A stretch of DNA of 64,000 nucleotides from Actinoplanes sandaracinus (GTDB lineage Bacteria; Actinomycetota; Actinomycetes; Mycobacteriales; Micromonosporaceae). The stretch is taken from NCBI RefSeq assembly GCF_030009775.1, contig NZ_JASCTH010000027.1, positions 62,001 through 126,000 on the forward strand, read 5' to 3'. Positions 25,396 through 34,709 of this stretch are shown here, piece after piece (the first letter of the stretch is position 1; each line of letters starts with the position of its first letter). A model generated the notes under the pieces. It saw nothing but the letters and a program-made list of their open reading frames with translations. It ran no database searches and was not told the DNA's origin. A program made the position numbers and the translations under genes.

Positions 25396-26370
25396 CTACC
25401 GGCCGGCCGGGCGGATCCACGGGTCGAGGATCAGGTGGTCGAGGCCGATCGCGGCGAACTTGTCGTACAGCGGCTGCGTCAGTTGGATCATGTTCACCCG
25501 CATCTTGCCGTCCTCCGAACCGGCCGAGTAGATGCCCGAATCGGGCTCGTTCATCAGCGTTCCGACCGCTTCGCCGGTGGTGGCCAGCAGCTTGTCCTCA
25601 GCCGCGATGCTGTGCCCGCCGGGCGCGGCGACCACGCAGAGGTTGTCGGTGTAGATGGCGGTCAACGCCGCCCGGGCCTGGTCCACGTCGCCGCTCACCA
25701 CTTCGACCACCAGGATGCGGGCGTTTCCGACGTGCGTCGCGAACGGCTCTGCGAACTGGTCGGCATGTGCGCGCACATATTCGCGGACCTGGCCGTCGAC
25801 CCAGTCCTCGCCGTCCCGCCAACCGGCGGCCGGCGCCGGGCACGGCGGGGTGTCCGGCAGATCGGAATCCGGGTGCATGCCGGCCGACGTCGGCGCGTAC
25901 GGCAGGCGCTGGATGTCGGACAGCCCGCCCGAATGCCACCGGCCGCGCAGTGTCGCGGCATCCGTCGGCCAGACGCCCAGCACCCGGACGCCGTACGGGC
26001 AGGTATCGCCGAAGATCGGAGCCGGCGCGCACAGCTCCCAACCCTCGACCGTGCCGCTCGCCTCGACGAGATCGCCGTCCCGGACGATGAGCCCGGCCGG
26101 CTCGACCGGAGCAATCACCCGCACCGGGACTGGTGCCGGTAGCTGTGCGGATACCGGCCCTCCTCCTCCCGCTGATGGTGTCTGGTGAACAGCGAACATC
26201 AGCGACCCCGCGGCCAGGATCGCGGCCGCCGCGGTACTGGCCGGCATCAGCCGGCCCCGCCGCTTCCGCCTCACGTCCGACTCGGGCAGCGGTGGCTGGG
26301 TCGCCCGCCCGGGCTCGCCGGCCGCCGTGTGCTGGTCGTCGATCGGTCCAGGGTCGCGATCACCAGGCAC
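25396..26370 (-). CDS. Membrane-anchored hypothetical protein with large outer domain
   Basis: 324 residues from GTG 26368-26370, chosen for CGGAGG five nt ahead. A cytosolic arm is rich in Pro, Gly and Arg (VRRKRRGRLMPASTAAAAIL). One membrane helix follows (about 45-62), then an outer domain with two likely disulfides (ELCAPAPIFGDTCPYGVRVL; NLCVVAAPGGHS). It repeats VEVVSGDVDQARAALTAIYT. The family is not recognised. Downstream of a frameshifted unknown gene and a secreted-type small protein, it may belong to a three-gene envelope cluster. Confidence 0.6.
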   Translation of the reverse strand: MPGDRDPGPIDDQHTAAGEPGRATQPPLPESDVRRKRRGRLMPASTAAAAILAAGSLMFAVHQTPSAGGGGPVSAQLPAPVPVRVIAPVEPAGLIVRDGDLVEASGTVEGWELCAPAPIFGDTCPYGVRVLGVWPTDAATLRGRWHSGGLSDIQRLPYAPTSAGMHPDSDLPDTPPCPAPAAGWRDGEDWVDGQVREYVRAHADQFAEPFATHVGNARILVVEVVSGDVDQARAALTAIYTDNLCVVAAPGGHSIAAEDKLLATTGEAVGTLMNEPDSGIYSAGSEDGKMRVNMIQLTQPLYDKFAAIGLDHLILDPWIRPAGR

Positions 26371-26449
26371 GACTGCCTCCGTGCCATCTCCGACGTCCGC
26401 GCATCGGTCAGACGGTAGGCGGTGATCGAATCCCTTGGTGTCCTCCGAG

Positions 26450-26898
26450 TCAGCCGACCGCACGTCCGAACGGAGGAGGGCCGTCCGCCGGCGGATCCCG
26501 CAGCGAGGCCCGCACGGCGTCGGCGCGCTGTGCCACGTCGACCGCCTGGGCCAACGCGGCGGCGAACCCGGTCGCGGCGAGGCCGACGTGCAGCCGGGCC
26601 GCGACCGCGTCCTGGTCGGTGCAACCGAGCTCGCCGGTGCTGCGGGGACCGCTCGCCGGGTCGGCGGGACCGTCGATGCACCGGTTGATCGCCTGACCGG
26701 GCTGTCCACCACGTACCGGCTGAAGGCGAAGTCGAACCGCCAGGCGCCGGGGCCCGCGGGTTGCTGTACGGCGCTACCCGCGACGGGACTGAGCCGTTCG
26801 ATGACGGGTTCGCACATCGCGACCGCCGCCGGTAAGTTCACCGCCGTGCATCGGAGGCCGAGGGTGACCACCACGTCATCGTCATGGAACAGCCGCAC
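26450..26898 (-). pseudogene. Frameshifted hypothetical gene
   Basis: The frame from GTG 26896-26898 reads VRLFHDDDVVVTLGLRCTAV and WRFDFAFSRYVVDSP up to about 26710. The protein-like continuation is one frame over: GQAINRCIDGPADPASGPRS, TGELGCTDQDAVAARLHVGL, DVAQRADAVRASLRDPP, ending at TGA 26450-26452. A single base missing in the run after DSP (near 26700-26705) would join them. Either a real mutation or a sequencing error. I do not know the family. It lies between two other envelope-type unknown genes in the same orientation. Confidence 0.6.
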
Positions 26899-26985
26899 CG
26901 GCCCACCGTCCGTCCGTCGCGGGTGACCGTACGTCTGGTGCTGGTTCCTCCGGCACGCCTGGCCGGGCGAGCCGTGAGGCCAGGT

Positions 26986-27369
26986 TCACTCCGTGGTGCC
27001 CGGCACCGGCACGCTGCCCGGTTCCAGCAGGCTGCCCGGATCCGGCACCCCGCTCGGCTCGGACGCGGCCCGGGCGATGGTCGCGGCCCTGACCCGAGCG
27101 ACCTGCTCGGCCGTGCCGGGATCAGGCGCTCCCGTCGCCGTCGGTGTCGGCTGCGCGACGGACGACGGAGCGGTGAGCAGACCCGCCGGCGGGGCGGACT
27201 CATAAGCGGCATCGCTGCTGTCGGCGGGTGCGGGAGTCGCTCCGGCCGATGTCGCCACCGCCACACCGGCCACCACGGCGGCAACGGTTCCAGCGACCAC
27301 CAAGCTCAGCAGACGGCCTTGACGGAGAGTGGAGCGCCGGCCCCGCTGTGATGTCTGTCCCCGTGACAT
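26986..27369 (-). CDS. Small membrane or secreted protein, Pro/Ala-rich tail
   Basis: 127 residues from ATG 27367-27369, preceded by AGAAGGAAGG. A basic N-terminus (SRGQTSQRGRRSTLRQGRLL) leads into a single hydrophobic helix (about 24-45, SLVVAGTVAAVVAGVAVATS). The remaining 80 residues are rich in Pro, Ala, Ser and Gly (PGSLLEPGSVPVPGTTE at the end). This is either a signal anchor or a poorly cleaved signal peptide with a disordered outer tail. It appears to head the cluster with the genes at 26898 and 26370. Confidence 0.6.
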   Translation of the reverse strand: MSRGQTSQRGRRSTLRQGRLLSLVVAGTVAAVVAGVAVATSAGATPAPADSSDAAYESAPPAGLLTAPSSVAQPTPTATGAPDPGTAEQVARVRAATIARAASEPSGVPDPGSLLEPGSVPVPGTTE

Positions 27370-27506
27370 GGACGAACCTTCCTTCTCATCGATCGAAGCC
27401 GCGATGACCGGGCCCGGAAGCCGTTCCGGTGTGGAGGACCGAGGCGCTGCTCGATCAACGTCTGCCATCGTCGCTGATCCATCTCACCACGCGAGGCGCC
27501 CGAGCA

Positions 27507-28439
27507 TCACGCACGACCCGCGGCCGACGGCGTGATTCGCGTGGCAGAAGCGGGCCGGGTCTCGTCGACGGAGAGGTTCAGCTCGGTGAGGAACGCCTTC
27601 GCTGCCGGGCTGAGCGAGGAGCGGTTCCAGATCAGGTGCTCGATCCGGGTGGGAGCGTCCCGGACGTCGATGGTGACCACTCCGGTCAGGTGCGGCGTGT
27701 ACATCGAGGCGAGCAGGGCGACGGCGAGGTTCTCCCGGATGAGCCGGAGCATCAGGATGTCGACCGTGGTGACCTCGAAGGCGACCTCTCGGTGTACGCC
27801 GGCGGCGGCGAAGGCGAGATCGGACTGGGTGCGCCCGGCCGTTCCGGTGGGGAGGTCCACGAACGCCTCGGCCGCCAGCCGGGCGAGGTCGATCTCGGTC
27901 TCCGTGGCGAGCGGGTGATCCGGGGCCACGACCGCGACCAGCCGATCGTGGGCCAGCTGTCTGCTGTCGACGCCTTCGGGCCGGGATGTCACGGGAAGGC
28001 CGAGGAACGCGAGGTCGACCGTTCCCGCCTTGACCAGTTCGATGAGCTGCTCGCTGCTGCCGACGCGCAGGCCGATTCGGACCTGCGGGTACTTCTTGTG
28101 GAAGGCGTGCAGGGCTTGCGGGATGTCGACCGCCGCGACGGTGGGGATCAGGCCGACGGCGAGCCGCCCGCGGACCTCCCCGATGGCGGCGGCGACCTCG
28201 GCGGCGGCGCGCTCGGCGGCGTCGAGGCACTGCTGTGCCACCGGCAGGAAGGCCTGTCCCGCGAGAGTCAGCCGGACCTGCCGGCTGGTGCGCTCGAACA
28301 GCCGGGTGCCGAGTTCCCGTTCCAGACGGGCGACCTGGTGGCTGAGAGCGGACTGCACGACGAGGCACCGTTCGGCGGCTCGGGTGAAGCTGTTCGTCTC
28401 CGCGATGGCGACCACGTACCGCATCTGCTGAAGTTCCAT
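27507..28439 (-). CDS. LysR-family regulator
   Basis: 310 residues from ATG 28437-28439 (MELQQMRYVVAIAETNSFTR). The helix-turn-helix is AAERCLVVQSALSHQVARLE. The effector domain has typical LysR substrate-binding features (RLAVGLIPTVAAVDIPQALH, VDLAFLGLPVTSRPEGVDS). It is divergent from an EamA exporter gene, and a 19-bp perfect palindrome lies 4 nt ahead of its start. It probably controls the exporter and the NAD(P)-binding gene after it. Confidence 0.88.
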   Translation of the reverse strand: MELQQMRYVVAIAETNSFTRAAERCLVVQSALSHQVARLERELGTRLFERTSRQVRLTLAGQAFLPVAQQCLDAAERAAAEVAAAIGEVRGRLAVGLIPTVAAVDIPQALHAFHKKYPQVRIGLRVGSSEQLIELVKAGTVDLAFLGLPVTSRPEGVDSRQLAHDRLVAVVAPDHPLATETEIDLARLAAEAFVDLPTGTAGRTQSDLAFAAAGVHREVAFEVTTVDILMLRLIRENLAVALLASMYTPHLTGVVTIDVRDAPTRIEHLIWNRSSLSPAAKAFLTELNLSVDETRPASATRITPSAAGRA

Positions 28440-28443
28440 TGAT

Positions 28444-28462
28444 CCATCGTGAATCACGATGG
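28444..28462. promoter_or_regulatory. LysR operator palindrome
   Basis: CCATCGTG-AAT-CACGATGG is a perfect inverted repeat with 8-bp arms, 4 nt upstream of the lysR ATG and about 57 nt ahead of the EamA start. The T-N11-A type spacing of LTTR boxes is met inside it (ATCGTGAATCACGAT). Confidence 0.7.
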
Positions 28463-28518
28463 CTGAGGTGACAACGATGTGTTGGACTCATCGCTGCGCG
28501 GCGACCAGGCTGAAACGC

Positions 28519-29406
28519 ATGAAGATCTTGGTTACCTCGGTGACCGCTCTGGCTCCCATGGTGTGGGGGACGACGTACGTCGTCACCACTGAGATGCTGC
28601 CGCCGGGTCATCCGCTGTTCGCGGCGCTGCTACGGGCACTGCCGGCCGGCCTGATCGCGATCGCCCTCACCCGTACGCTCCCGCGCGGAACCTGGTGGCT
28701 GAAAGCCGCGGCGCTCGGCATGCTCAACATCGGCGTGTTCCTGCCGCTGCTGTTCATCAGCGCCGAACGGCTGCCCGGCGGGGTGGCCGCCACGCTGGGC
28801 GCCGCGCAGCCGTTGCTCGTGGCGCTCCTGGCCGTGACGGTGCTGCGCCAGCGTCCGTCGGCCTGGAGTCTCGGCTGGGGGGCCGCGGGCGTGGCCGGCG
28901 TCGGCCTGGTGGTGCTCGGTCCGGAGGCGGCTTTCGACCCGGTGGGAATCGTGGCCGGTCTCGCCGGCACGAGCGCGATGGCGCTCGGCGTGACGCTGAC
29001 CAAACGGTGGGGACGCCCGGCCGGCGTCGGCCCGACGGCGTACGCGGGCTGGCAGCTCGCTGCCGGTGGCTTGTTCCTGGTCCCGGTCACGTGGCTGGCG
29101 GAGGGCGCACCGCCGGCGATCGACGCCCAGGCCGCGCTCGGCTACCTCTGGCTCGCCCTGCCCGGTGGGCTGATCGCCTACATCCTGTGGTTCCGCGGCA
29201 TCACCACGCTGCCGGTCACCTCGGTCGCCGTGCTGGGCCTGCTGTCGCCGATGGTGGCCGCGCTGCTGGGTGCGGTGCTGCTCGACCAGTTGCTCGGCCC
29301 GGTCGAGCTGCTCGGCTTCGCCCTCGCCCTCGCGGCGATCGTCGCCGGTCAGCTCACCCCGCGTTCCCTGACTCTCCAACCCCTTCGAGTAAGGACCAAC
29401 CGTTGA
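28519..29406 (+). CDS. EamA/DMT-family exporter
   Basis: 295 residues from ATG 28519 (MKILVTSVTALAPMVWGTTY). Ten hydrophobic segments in two EamA halves: first MVWGTTYVVTTEMLPPGHPL, ERLPGGVAATLGAAQPLLVA; second VTLTKRWGRPAGVGPTAYAG, LGLLSPMVAALLGAVLLDQL. Such carriers export amino acids or metabolites. It is coupled by TTGA overlap to the next gene and regulated from the divergent lysR. The locus recurs in changed form at 43176-45002. Confidence 0.88.
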   Translation: MKILVTSVTALAPMVWGTTYVVTTEMLPPGHPLFAALLRALPAGLIAIALTRTLPRGTWWLKAAALGMLNIGVFLPLLFISAERLPGGVAATLGAAQPLLVALLAVTVLRQRPSAWSLGWGAAGVAGVGLVVLGPEAAFDPVGIVAGLAGTSAMALGVTLTKRWGRPAGVGPTAYAGWQLAAGGLFLVPVTWLAEGAPPAIDAQAALGYLWLALPGGLIAYILWFRGITTLPVTSVAVLGLLSPMVAALLGAVLLDQLLGPVELLGFALALAAIVAGQLTPRSLTLQPLRVRTNR

Positions 29407-30029
29407 AGATCGTTGTTGTCGGAGCCGCCGGAATGGCCGGATCACGCATCGTCGCCGAGGCCGGCGGCCGGGGACACCGGGTCACCGCCGTCCTGCGCGG
29501 CCTCCGGCCGGAGACCCTGCCCCCCGAGGTGGCCGCCGTCCGCGGTGAAGCCACCGATGTCGAACTCATGACCAGGCTCTTCACCTCCGCCGATGCGGTC
29601 GTGGGCGCCACCCGGCCGGCGCCCGGTGCGGAGCACGCCGTCACCGCCGTCACCACGGCCCTGCTCGACGCCGCGGCCGCGGCGGGGACGCGGATTCTGT
29701 TCATCGGCGGATCGGCGCCGCTGCTGGCGCCCGGCGGCGGGTTGGTGTACGACGCCCCCGCCTACGTGCCGCCGGCCTGGCGCGCCATCGCCGCCGCCAG
29801 CATCGCGCAACTGGACGCCTGCCGCCCGCACGCCGCCGACTGGGCCTACCTCAGCCCGCCGGCTCTGTTGGAGCCCGGTGTCCGGACCGGTGGCTACCGG
29901 CGCGGGGCCACGGCTCTGGTCGTGGGCCCGGACGGCTCGTCGCGCATCTCGGCGGAGGACCTCGCCGTCGCGGTGCTCGACGAGCTGGAGCAGCCGTCCG
30001 GGGAACGGCACTTCTCCGTCGGGTACTGA
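29403..30029 (+). CDS. NAD(P)-binding protein (atypical SDR)
   Basis: 208 residues from TTG 29403, which overlaps the EamA stop as TTGA. Rossmann start LKIVVVGAAGMAGSRIVAEA, then GEATDVELMTRLFTSADAVV and RILFIGGSAPLLAPGGGLVY. It lacks YxxxK, as do the atypical SDR / NmrA-like NAD(P)H-binding proteins (for example those named YwnB-like). It may serve as a redox sensor or reductase on the exporter's substrate. Confidence 0.85.
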   Translation: MKIVVVGAAGMAGSRIVAEAGGRGHRVTAVLRGLRPETLPPEVAAVRGEATDVELMTRLFTSADAVVGATRPAPGAEHAVTAVTTALLDAAAAAGTRILFIGGSAPLLAPGGGLVYDAPAYVPPAWRAIAAASIAQLDACRPHAADWAYLSPPALLEPGVRTGGYRRGATALVVGPDGSSRISAEDLAVAVLDELEQPSGERHFSVGY

Positions 30030-30101
30030 CGACGACGGACGTCGCCGCCTGAACGGAGGGACACGCTGAGAGGGGCCCGGCCGCGCGGCTCAGCTTGCCG
30101 T

Positions 30102-30491
30102 TTAACCAGTTCGGCGGGGCTTGGTGCCCTTCTTGTGATAGGCGGGCCGCTGGTGTGCCTGGCCGGTGACCAGTAGGAGGCCCACGTCGTAGCGGGTCGC
30201 GGCGTGCCGGTTGCGGGAGCCGGGCGGCCGTCCAGGGCCTGGCTGGCTCGGTTTAGGCGCACGCGCTGGTGAGGTGCTGGCCGCGCGCAGGTTCCGAAAC
30301 CCCCGCCGTACTCGGGCGGGGGTGAGCCGTTCCAGCGCCATCGGGCGTTCCCAGGCCCGGCGTAGGTCCTGAGCAAGGGCCGGACGAGACACAGCTGAGT
30401 ATGCGCGGCCAGGCAGCGCCTCGGTCAGCTCGAACTAGGCGTCCGCCCGCCGGGTCACGCATCGGTAAAGCCGCTCACGGAACTCCCCCAA
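30102..30491 (-). pseudogene. Internally deleted transposase remnant
   Basis: The reverse strand reads FRERLYRCVTRRADA, a TAG stop at a normally sense position, FELTEALPGRAYSAVSRPAL, and then AQDLRRAWERPMALERLTPA, RVRRGFRNLRAASTSPARAP, KPSQPGPGRPPGSRNRHAAT up to the stop at 30102. These are the beginning and the basic Pro/Arg-rich end of a large actinobacterial putative transposase. About 300 central residues are missing. No terminal inverted repeats could be found. It lies at the border of the RING gene region. Confidence 0.65.
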
Positions 30492-30568
30492 CCTAGTCGG
30501 CTTTGGCCAGTAGCACCGCTTGGTCATCTCTCTCCATGCCCTGGCCTCGGCGCACCATGGCGTGCGGG

Positions 30569-33500
30569 TCAGGGCACCAGGGAGCCGAGGATGTCACCGG
30601 CGCGCACGGCCGTCCACGGCGCGACAGGCGTGCCGGTGACCGTAAGTGCCACCGATCCGGCCCAGGCCGGATCGGTGGCGAATGGCACCAGCCGGTCGAG
30701 CCGTTCCGCGTCGACCGCCCCGGCCAGGACCGTGCGGCCCGCCAGGTCCGGCAGCTCCCGCAGGTCGCCGGTGCCGGTGTACGCCGCCGCCCGGATCGCG
30801 GCCACCTCGGCCGGCACCTGGGAGTACCCGCCGTCCGCGTGGGCGACGAAGATCCGGTCCGCGCGGCCGGCGGACTGCCACGCCAGCAGGTCGAAGACCG
30901 TCGTACGGGAGCCGCCCATGAAGTACTCCCATTGGTCCGCCGCCGCCCGGGCCAGCTGATCGCCGTGCCGGGCCACGCTGTGGCCGTAGCCCCGGCCGGT
31001 CAGGGTCAGGTCGGTCCAGAGCAGCCGGCCGGCGCGGAGGTCCACCACCATCGGCATCGACATGCGGGCATTGCCCCTCAGGTCGAAGCGCTGGGCCACC
31101 CGCGCCGCGTCGAACTGCGCGCCGTCGGCCAGCGGCAGCATGACCCCGGCGAACGCGTCCTCCAGCGCCTCGAACGGCACCGCGTTGTAGCTGAGCACCA
31201 GCGGCACCGCGTAGCGGGCCTCGCGCCCGGTGAGGCGGGCGAGGTTGAGGTCGAGGAATTCCGTCGCCCCGAGCGGCGCCGGCGCGGACGTCAGGTCCCC
31301 GGAGTGCACGGCGGCGTCGCCGGCGAACCGCAGCCGGGTGTAGTCGCAGTGTCCGACCCGCTGCCAGTCGCGGTCGAAGAACACACAGGACAGGTCGAGG
31401 TCGACCCGCGTGCTGCCGGCGTCCGTCCAGTGCAGGAAGAGCCGCAGCACCTCGACGTCGGGAAGCTGCCGGACACTGCCGCGCGGCCATCCGGCGAGCT
31501 GGGCGGACGCGGCCCGCTCGCGCATCGGCGCCGGCACCTCGGCCAGAGCGGCGTCCAGAACGGCGACGTCGAACCGGTCCAGCCGGGCCGCCCGGCGGGT
31601 CAGTTCGCCGTCGACCAGGCTGCGCACGGTGCCGATCGCCGCGACCGGCAGTGGGCCGCGCCGCTCAGGCTCCGTCCAAGTGGTCACGACGCTGCCGCGC
31701 GGGAAGAAGACCCGCCGCGGCATCCCAGGACCGGGCCGCCCACCGACGACCCCCGGCACTTCGACGGCGGCGGTGTCCGGGACCGCCTCTTCCGGCGCCG
31801 CCCCGTCGCTACCTTGCCGCAGCACCTCCCGGACGGCCTCGACCGGACGGCCGGCACCCAGGCGCTGGGCGGCGGTGCGCAGCGCGTCGCGCAGTCCCTG
31901 GCGGAGGCCCGGCTCGGCGGTGCCGTCGGTGCTCACCGTGAACGACGCGGTCCGCGCCGGGTCGCGGGCGGCCCGGCCGGCCCGCACGGCCCGCGCCGCG
32001 GCCCGCGCCTGCGCCGTGGCCGCCAGCTGGGCGGCGCTCGCCCGTACCGTGCTGTCGCGGCCGGTCAGTGCGGCCGCCGCGGCGGCGAGCACCCCGGGTG
32101 CCACCCGGTCCGCGGTCCGGCGCAGGGCCGCGTCGATCGCCGCGTACGCCGACGGCTCGTCACCCGCCGCACGTAGCAGGTGGTCCAGCCTGCGCCACAG
32201 GTCACCCGGGCGCTGGCCGAGCAGCTGCGCGGCGCCGGTGACGTCTCCGTCGCTCAGGGCCTGCTCCACCAGGCAGGCGTGGGTCCGGACGCGGACGGCG
32301 ACGGTGTCGTCGGGGTACTCGGTCAGGATCAGGTGCCGCGGGTGGCGGGCGCACGCCGCCACGATGGCCCGGCCCAGCGCGCCGGTCCGGGCGGTGCGGC
32401 TGCCCCGCAGCGCGGCGAACGCGACCGCGGCGCCCGGGTGCGCGGCGACCCGCTCGTACGGGTGCAGTCGCTCGCCCAACCGCTTCCAGACCGCCGGATG
32501 CCGCCGCATGTCCTCGGCCGCCGCCACCGCGCCGCACGAGTCCAGGTACTCCAGAACCGCCCGCCGCAGCGGCCGGGGCAGCGCCCGGACGCGGGTGACC
32601 GGCACGGTGACGGCCGGTTCGCCGGCCGGCCGCCACGCCATCCCCGGTGCCCGGGATTCGTCCACGGCCTGCGGCAGGATCAACCCCGGATCCCCGCCCG
32701 AGTACGCCCAGAGCGTCCGGGCGACGTCCGTCGCGGTCTGCCACCGCAACCGGGCGGCGGAGACCAGTTCCGGATAATCGGCGGTGAGCGCGGTGGCGCG
32801 CAGCGCTCCGGCAATGATCAGCGCCAGCGTCTCGCGTGCGGGCACGACCTCCGGAAGCCAGTCGAGGCCGGCCGGCGCCGTGGCGGCGACCAGCACCTTG
32901 AGGTCGGCCCGGTCGGACTCGCCGAGCGCGCCGGGCCGGGCGACGAGTTCGTCCCGCAGCGCCACGGCGGCGCCCGTCGCGTCGGTCTCGAGGCCGGCCA
33001 CCCGCATCGGCAGCGGTGGCGCCTCGACGGCGACCGACGTGCCCTCGTCCGCCGCCGGTGCCGCGCTGCCGTCACCGCCGGCCCGCCGCGGGGGTCGCCG
33101 GACCAGCCCGGGTTCGACGACGGGGAGATAGGTGCAGTCCACGGTCAGCCGGCGACCGCAGATCGGGCAGGCACTGAACCGCTCCGGCGGGAAACAGCTC
33201 GGGCAGACCAGATGGCCGCACGGGTCCAGGGGCGCGCCGCCCTGCTCGCGGCCGCAAAGGACACACGGCGCGTCCGGCACCGCGAAGAGGTAGGTGAGCA
33301 GCCGCCGGACGTAGACGGCGTCGACATCGTGCGGGGTGTCGGGAAAGGCCCGGTAGAGCGGCAGCATCGAGCGATCAGCGCCGACCAGCTCGTCGACGGT
33401 GGCCAGCAGCCAGTCGGCCCACCGGACCCGTACCGAGGAATGCAGCCGGGTGGCCGCGGCCCGAAGGTCGGCACTCAGCAGCCAGCCGCGCTCGGCCAGA

Positions 33501-33610
33501 TCGGCCTCGAGCGCGGCCACCCAGGCGGCACCGTCGGCCGGTCCGGCTCCGTGCGCCGCGACCGCGACCTTGCCGGTACGGCGCAGCAACAGCACCGCCA
33601 GCGCATCCAT
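30569..33610 (-). CDS. Large RING-finger protein with TerD-like C-terminal region
   Basis: 1,013 residues. A C3HC4 RING sits near the N-terminus: C116, C119, C131, H133, C136, C139, C148, C151 (spacing C-x2-C-x11-C-x-H-x2-C-x2-C-x8-C-x2-C). The middle (about 200-680) is helical and Arg/Ala-rich. The C-terminal part (about 740-960), with LFLHWTDAGSTRVDLDLSCV, FFDRDWQRVGHCDYTRLRFA and FMGGSRTTVFDLLAWQSAGR, resembles TerD-type tellurite/stress domains. This matches what I remember as the MXAN_6230/SCO0854 RING family. True RING fingers are rare in bacteria, so ubiquitin-like ligase activity is only a possibility. It is a single gene without an obvious operon. Confidence 0.85.
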   Translation of the reverse strand: MDALAVLLLRRTGKVAVAAHGAGPADGAAWVAALEADLAERGWLLSADLRAAATRLHSSVRVRWADWLLATVDELVGADRSMLPLYRAFPDTPHDVDAVYVRRLLTYLFAVPDAPCVLCGREQGGAPLDPCGHLVCPSCFPPERFSACPICGRRLTVDCTYLPVVEPGLVRRPPRRAGGDGSAAPAADEGTSVAVEAPPLPMRVAGLETDATGAAVALRDELVARPGALGESDRADLKVLVAATAPAGLDWLPEVVPARETLALIIAGALRATALTADYPELVSAARLRWQTATDVARTLWAYSGGDPGLILPQAVDESRAPGMAWRPAGEPAVTVPVTRVRALPRPLRRAVLEYLDSCGAVAAAEDMRRHPAVWKRLGERLHPYERVAAHPGAAVAFAALRGSRTARTGALGRAIVAACARHPRHLILTEYPDDTVAVRVRTHACLVEQALSDGDVTGAAQLLGQRPGDLWRRLDHLLRAAGDEPSAYAAIDAALRRTADRVAPGVLAAAAAALTGRDSTVRASAAQLAATAQARAAARAVRAGRAARDPARTASFTVSTDGTAEPGLRQGLRDALRTAAQRLGAGRPVEAVREVLRQGSDGAAPEEAVPDTAAVEVPGVVGGRPGPGMPRRVFFPRGSVVTTWTEPERRGPLPVAAIGTVRSLVDGELTRRAARLDRFDVAVLDAALAEVPAPMRERAASAQLAGWPRGSVRQLPDVEVLRLFLHWTDAGSTRVDLDLSCVFFDRDWQRVGHCDYTRLRFAGDAAVHSGDLTSAPAPLGATEFLDLNLARLTGREARYAVPLVLSYNAVPFEALEDAFAGVMLPLADGAQFDAARVAQRFDLRGNARMSMPMVVDLRAGRLLWTDLTLTGRGYGHSVARHGDQLARAAADQWEYFMGGSRTTVFDLLAWQSAGRADRIFVAHADGGYSQVPAEVAAIRAAAYTGTGDLRELPDLAGRTVLAGAVDAERLDRLVPFATDPAWAGSVALTVTGTPVAPWTAVRAGDILGSLVP

Positions 33611-34076
33611 GCTGCGACCTCCCCCGTGACATGCGTAAGCGGTGGGCGGAGAGTCGTGACGCTAAATTCGTCGGAGGAAGGTGAGAAGGAAGCATCGCGG
33701 GGAGCCGCCCACCGCTGCGGTTGATCATACGAAGCGGCCGCCGCTACCTCATCCGATTTTCCGCCGGGAGCGGGGCAGGTGTCCGCGGCCTCACTCCAGC
33801 GTGCCGATCGAGACCACCACATCTCCGTTGCCGGAGTAGTCCCAGACGACGGGCCCGTCGTCGTGAGACAGCCTCGCTTCGGCCCAGTGCACCGTCCCAC
33901 GACGACGAACCGGTCGTGCTGCTGCGACTATGTCACTCAGTCAGCGTGAGGAACATCGTTCGCGAGAGATGTCTTTTCGGAAGACAACGCGCTGCCGCCA
34001 CCACTCGCACGGCAGGCACGTCCGACACGGATCCGTCATGAGGCGGACTGGCCGTCGCGGAGGTTGAACGACAAGC
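33611..34076. other. Gap with one possible 33-residue remnant
   Basis: 466 bases without a supported full gene. The one protein-like piece is on the minus strand, 33791-33892: GTG start, VHWAEARLSHDDGPVVWDYS, then GNGDVVVSIGTLE and TGA. It has no clear ribosome site and could be a small gene or the end of a decayed one. The rest looks like the upstream region of the RING gene. Confidence 0.35.
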
Positions 34077-34691
34077 TCAGCGCTGCTGCCAGCGCCAGTT
34101 GAGCTCGCCCTCGGCCGGCGGCGAGCCGAGGGGCTCGCCGTGAGCCTGGAAGCCGTCGAGCAGCACGGCGAGGTAGCGGCGACGTAGTTGTCGCGTGCGG
34201 CCGGGATCGGGCAGGCGCACCGCGGCGCACATCTCCAGCACCATCGTGATGTCGGCCGCGGTGACGCCCGGGCGCAGGTGGGGCCGAACCCGGTCGAACA
34301 GCGCGGTGGCCCGCCCGGAGGCCGCGACGGCGTCGGCGTGCATCTGCTCGCTGGGGGTGAAGGTCCCGGCCAGGTGCACGGTCAGCGAGTGCACGTCGGC
34401 GTCGACCACGGCCCGGAGGAACGTCGTGAACGCGGTCCAGTCGTCGGGGTGGCGCGCGGCGTCCTCGGCCTCGGCGATGAACTGGCGCAGCCCGTCATGG
34501 CACAGGGTGCGCAGCAGGTCCTCCTTACCGGGGTAGCGGCGGTAGAGGGCGCTGATCCCGACACCGGCGCGTTCGGCGACGGCCGCGATGGGCGCCTTCG
34601 GGTCGGCCAGGAACACCTCCCGCGCGGCGGCCAGGATCGTTTCGTCGTTACGCGCGGCCTGTCGCCGCCGGCCCGCTGAGGAGCTTGTCAT
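34077..34691 (-). CDS. TetR-family regulator
   Basis: 204 residues. The helix-turn-helix covers about 15-62 (ETILAAAREVFLADPKAPIA, AVAERAGVGISALYRRYPGK). The C-terminal ligand domain includes WTAFTTFLRAVVDADVHSLT. It is divergent from the epoxide-hydrolase-like gene, with a perfect 20-bp palindrome 18 nt ahead of its start. Autorepression plus control of the neighbour is the natural reading. Confidence 0.88.
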   Translation of the reverse strand: MTSSSAGRRRQAARNDETILAAAREVFLADPKAPIAAVAERAGVGISALYRRYPGKEDLLRTLCHDGLRQFIAEAEDAARHPDDWTAFTTFLRAVVDADVHSLTVHLAGTFTPSEQMHADAVAASGRATALFDRVRPHLRPGVTAADITMVLEMCAAVRLPDPGRTRQLRRRYLAVLLDGFQAHGEPLGSPPAEGELNWRWQQR

Positions 34692-34709
34692 GTCCTCGAC
34701 TCTAGCACT

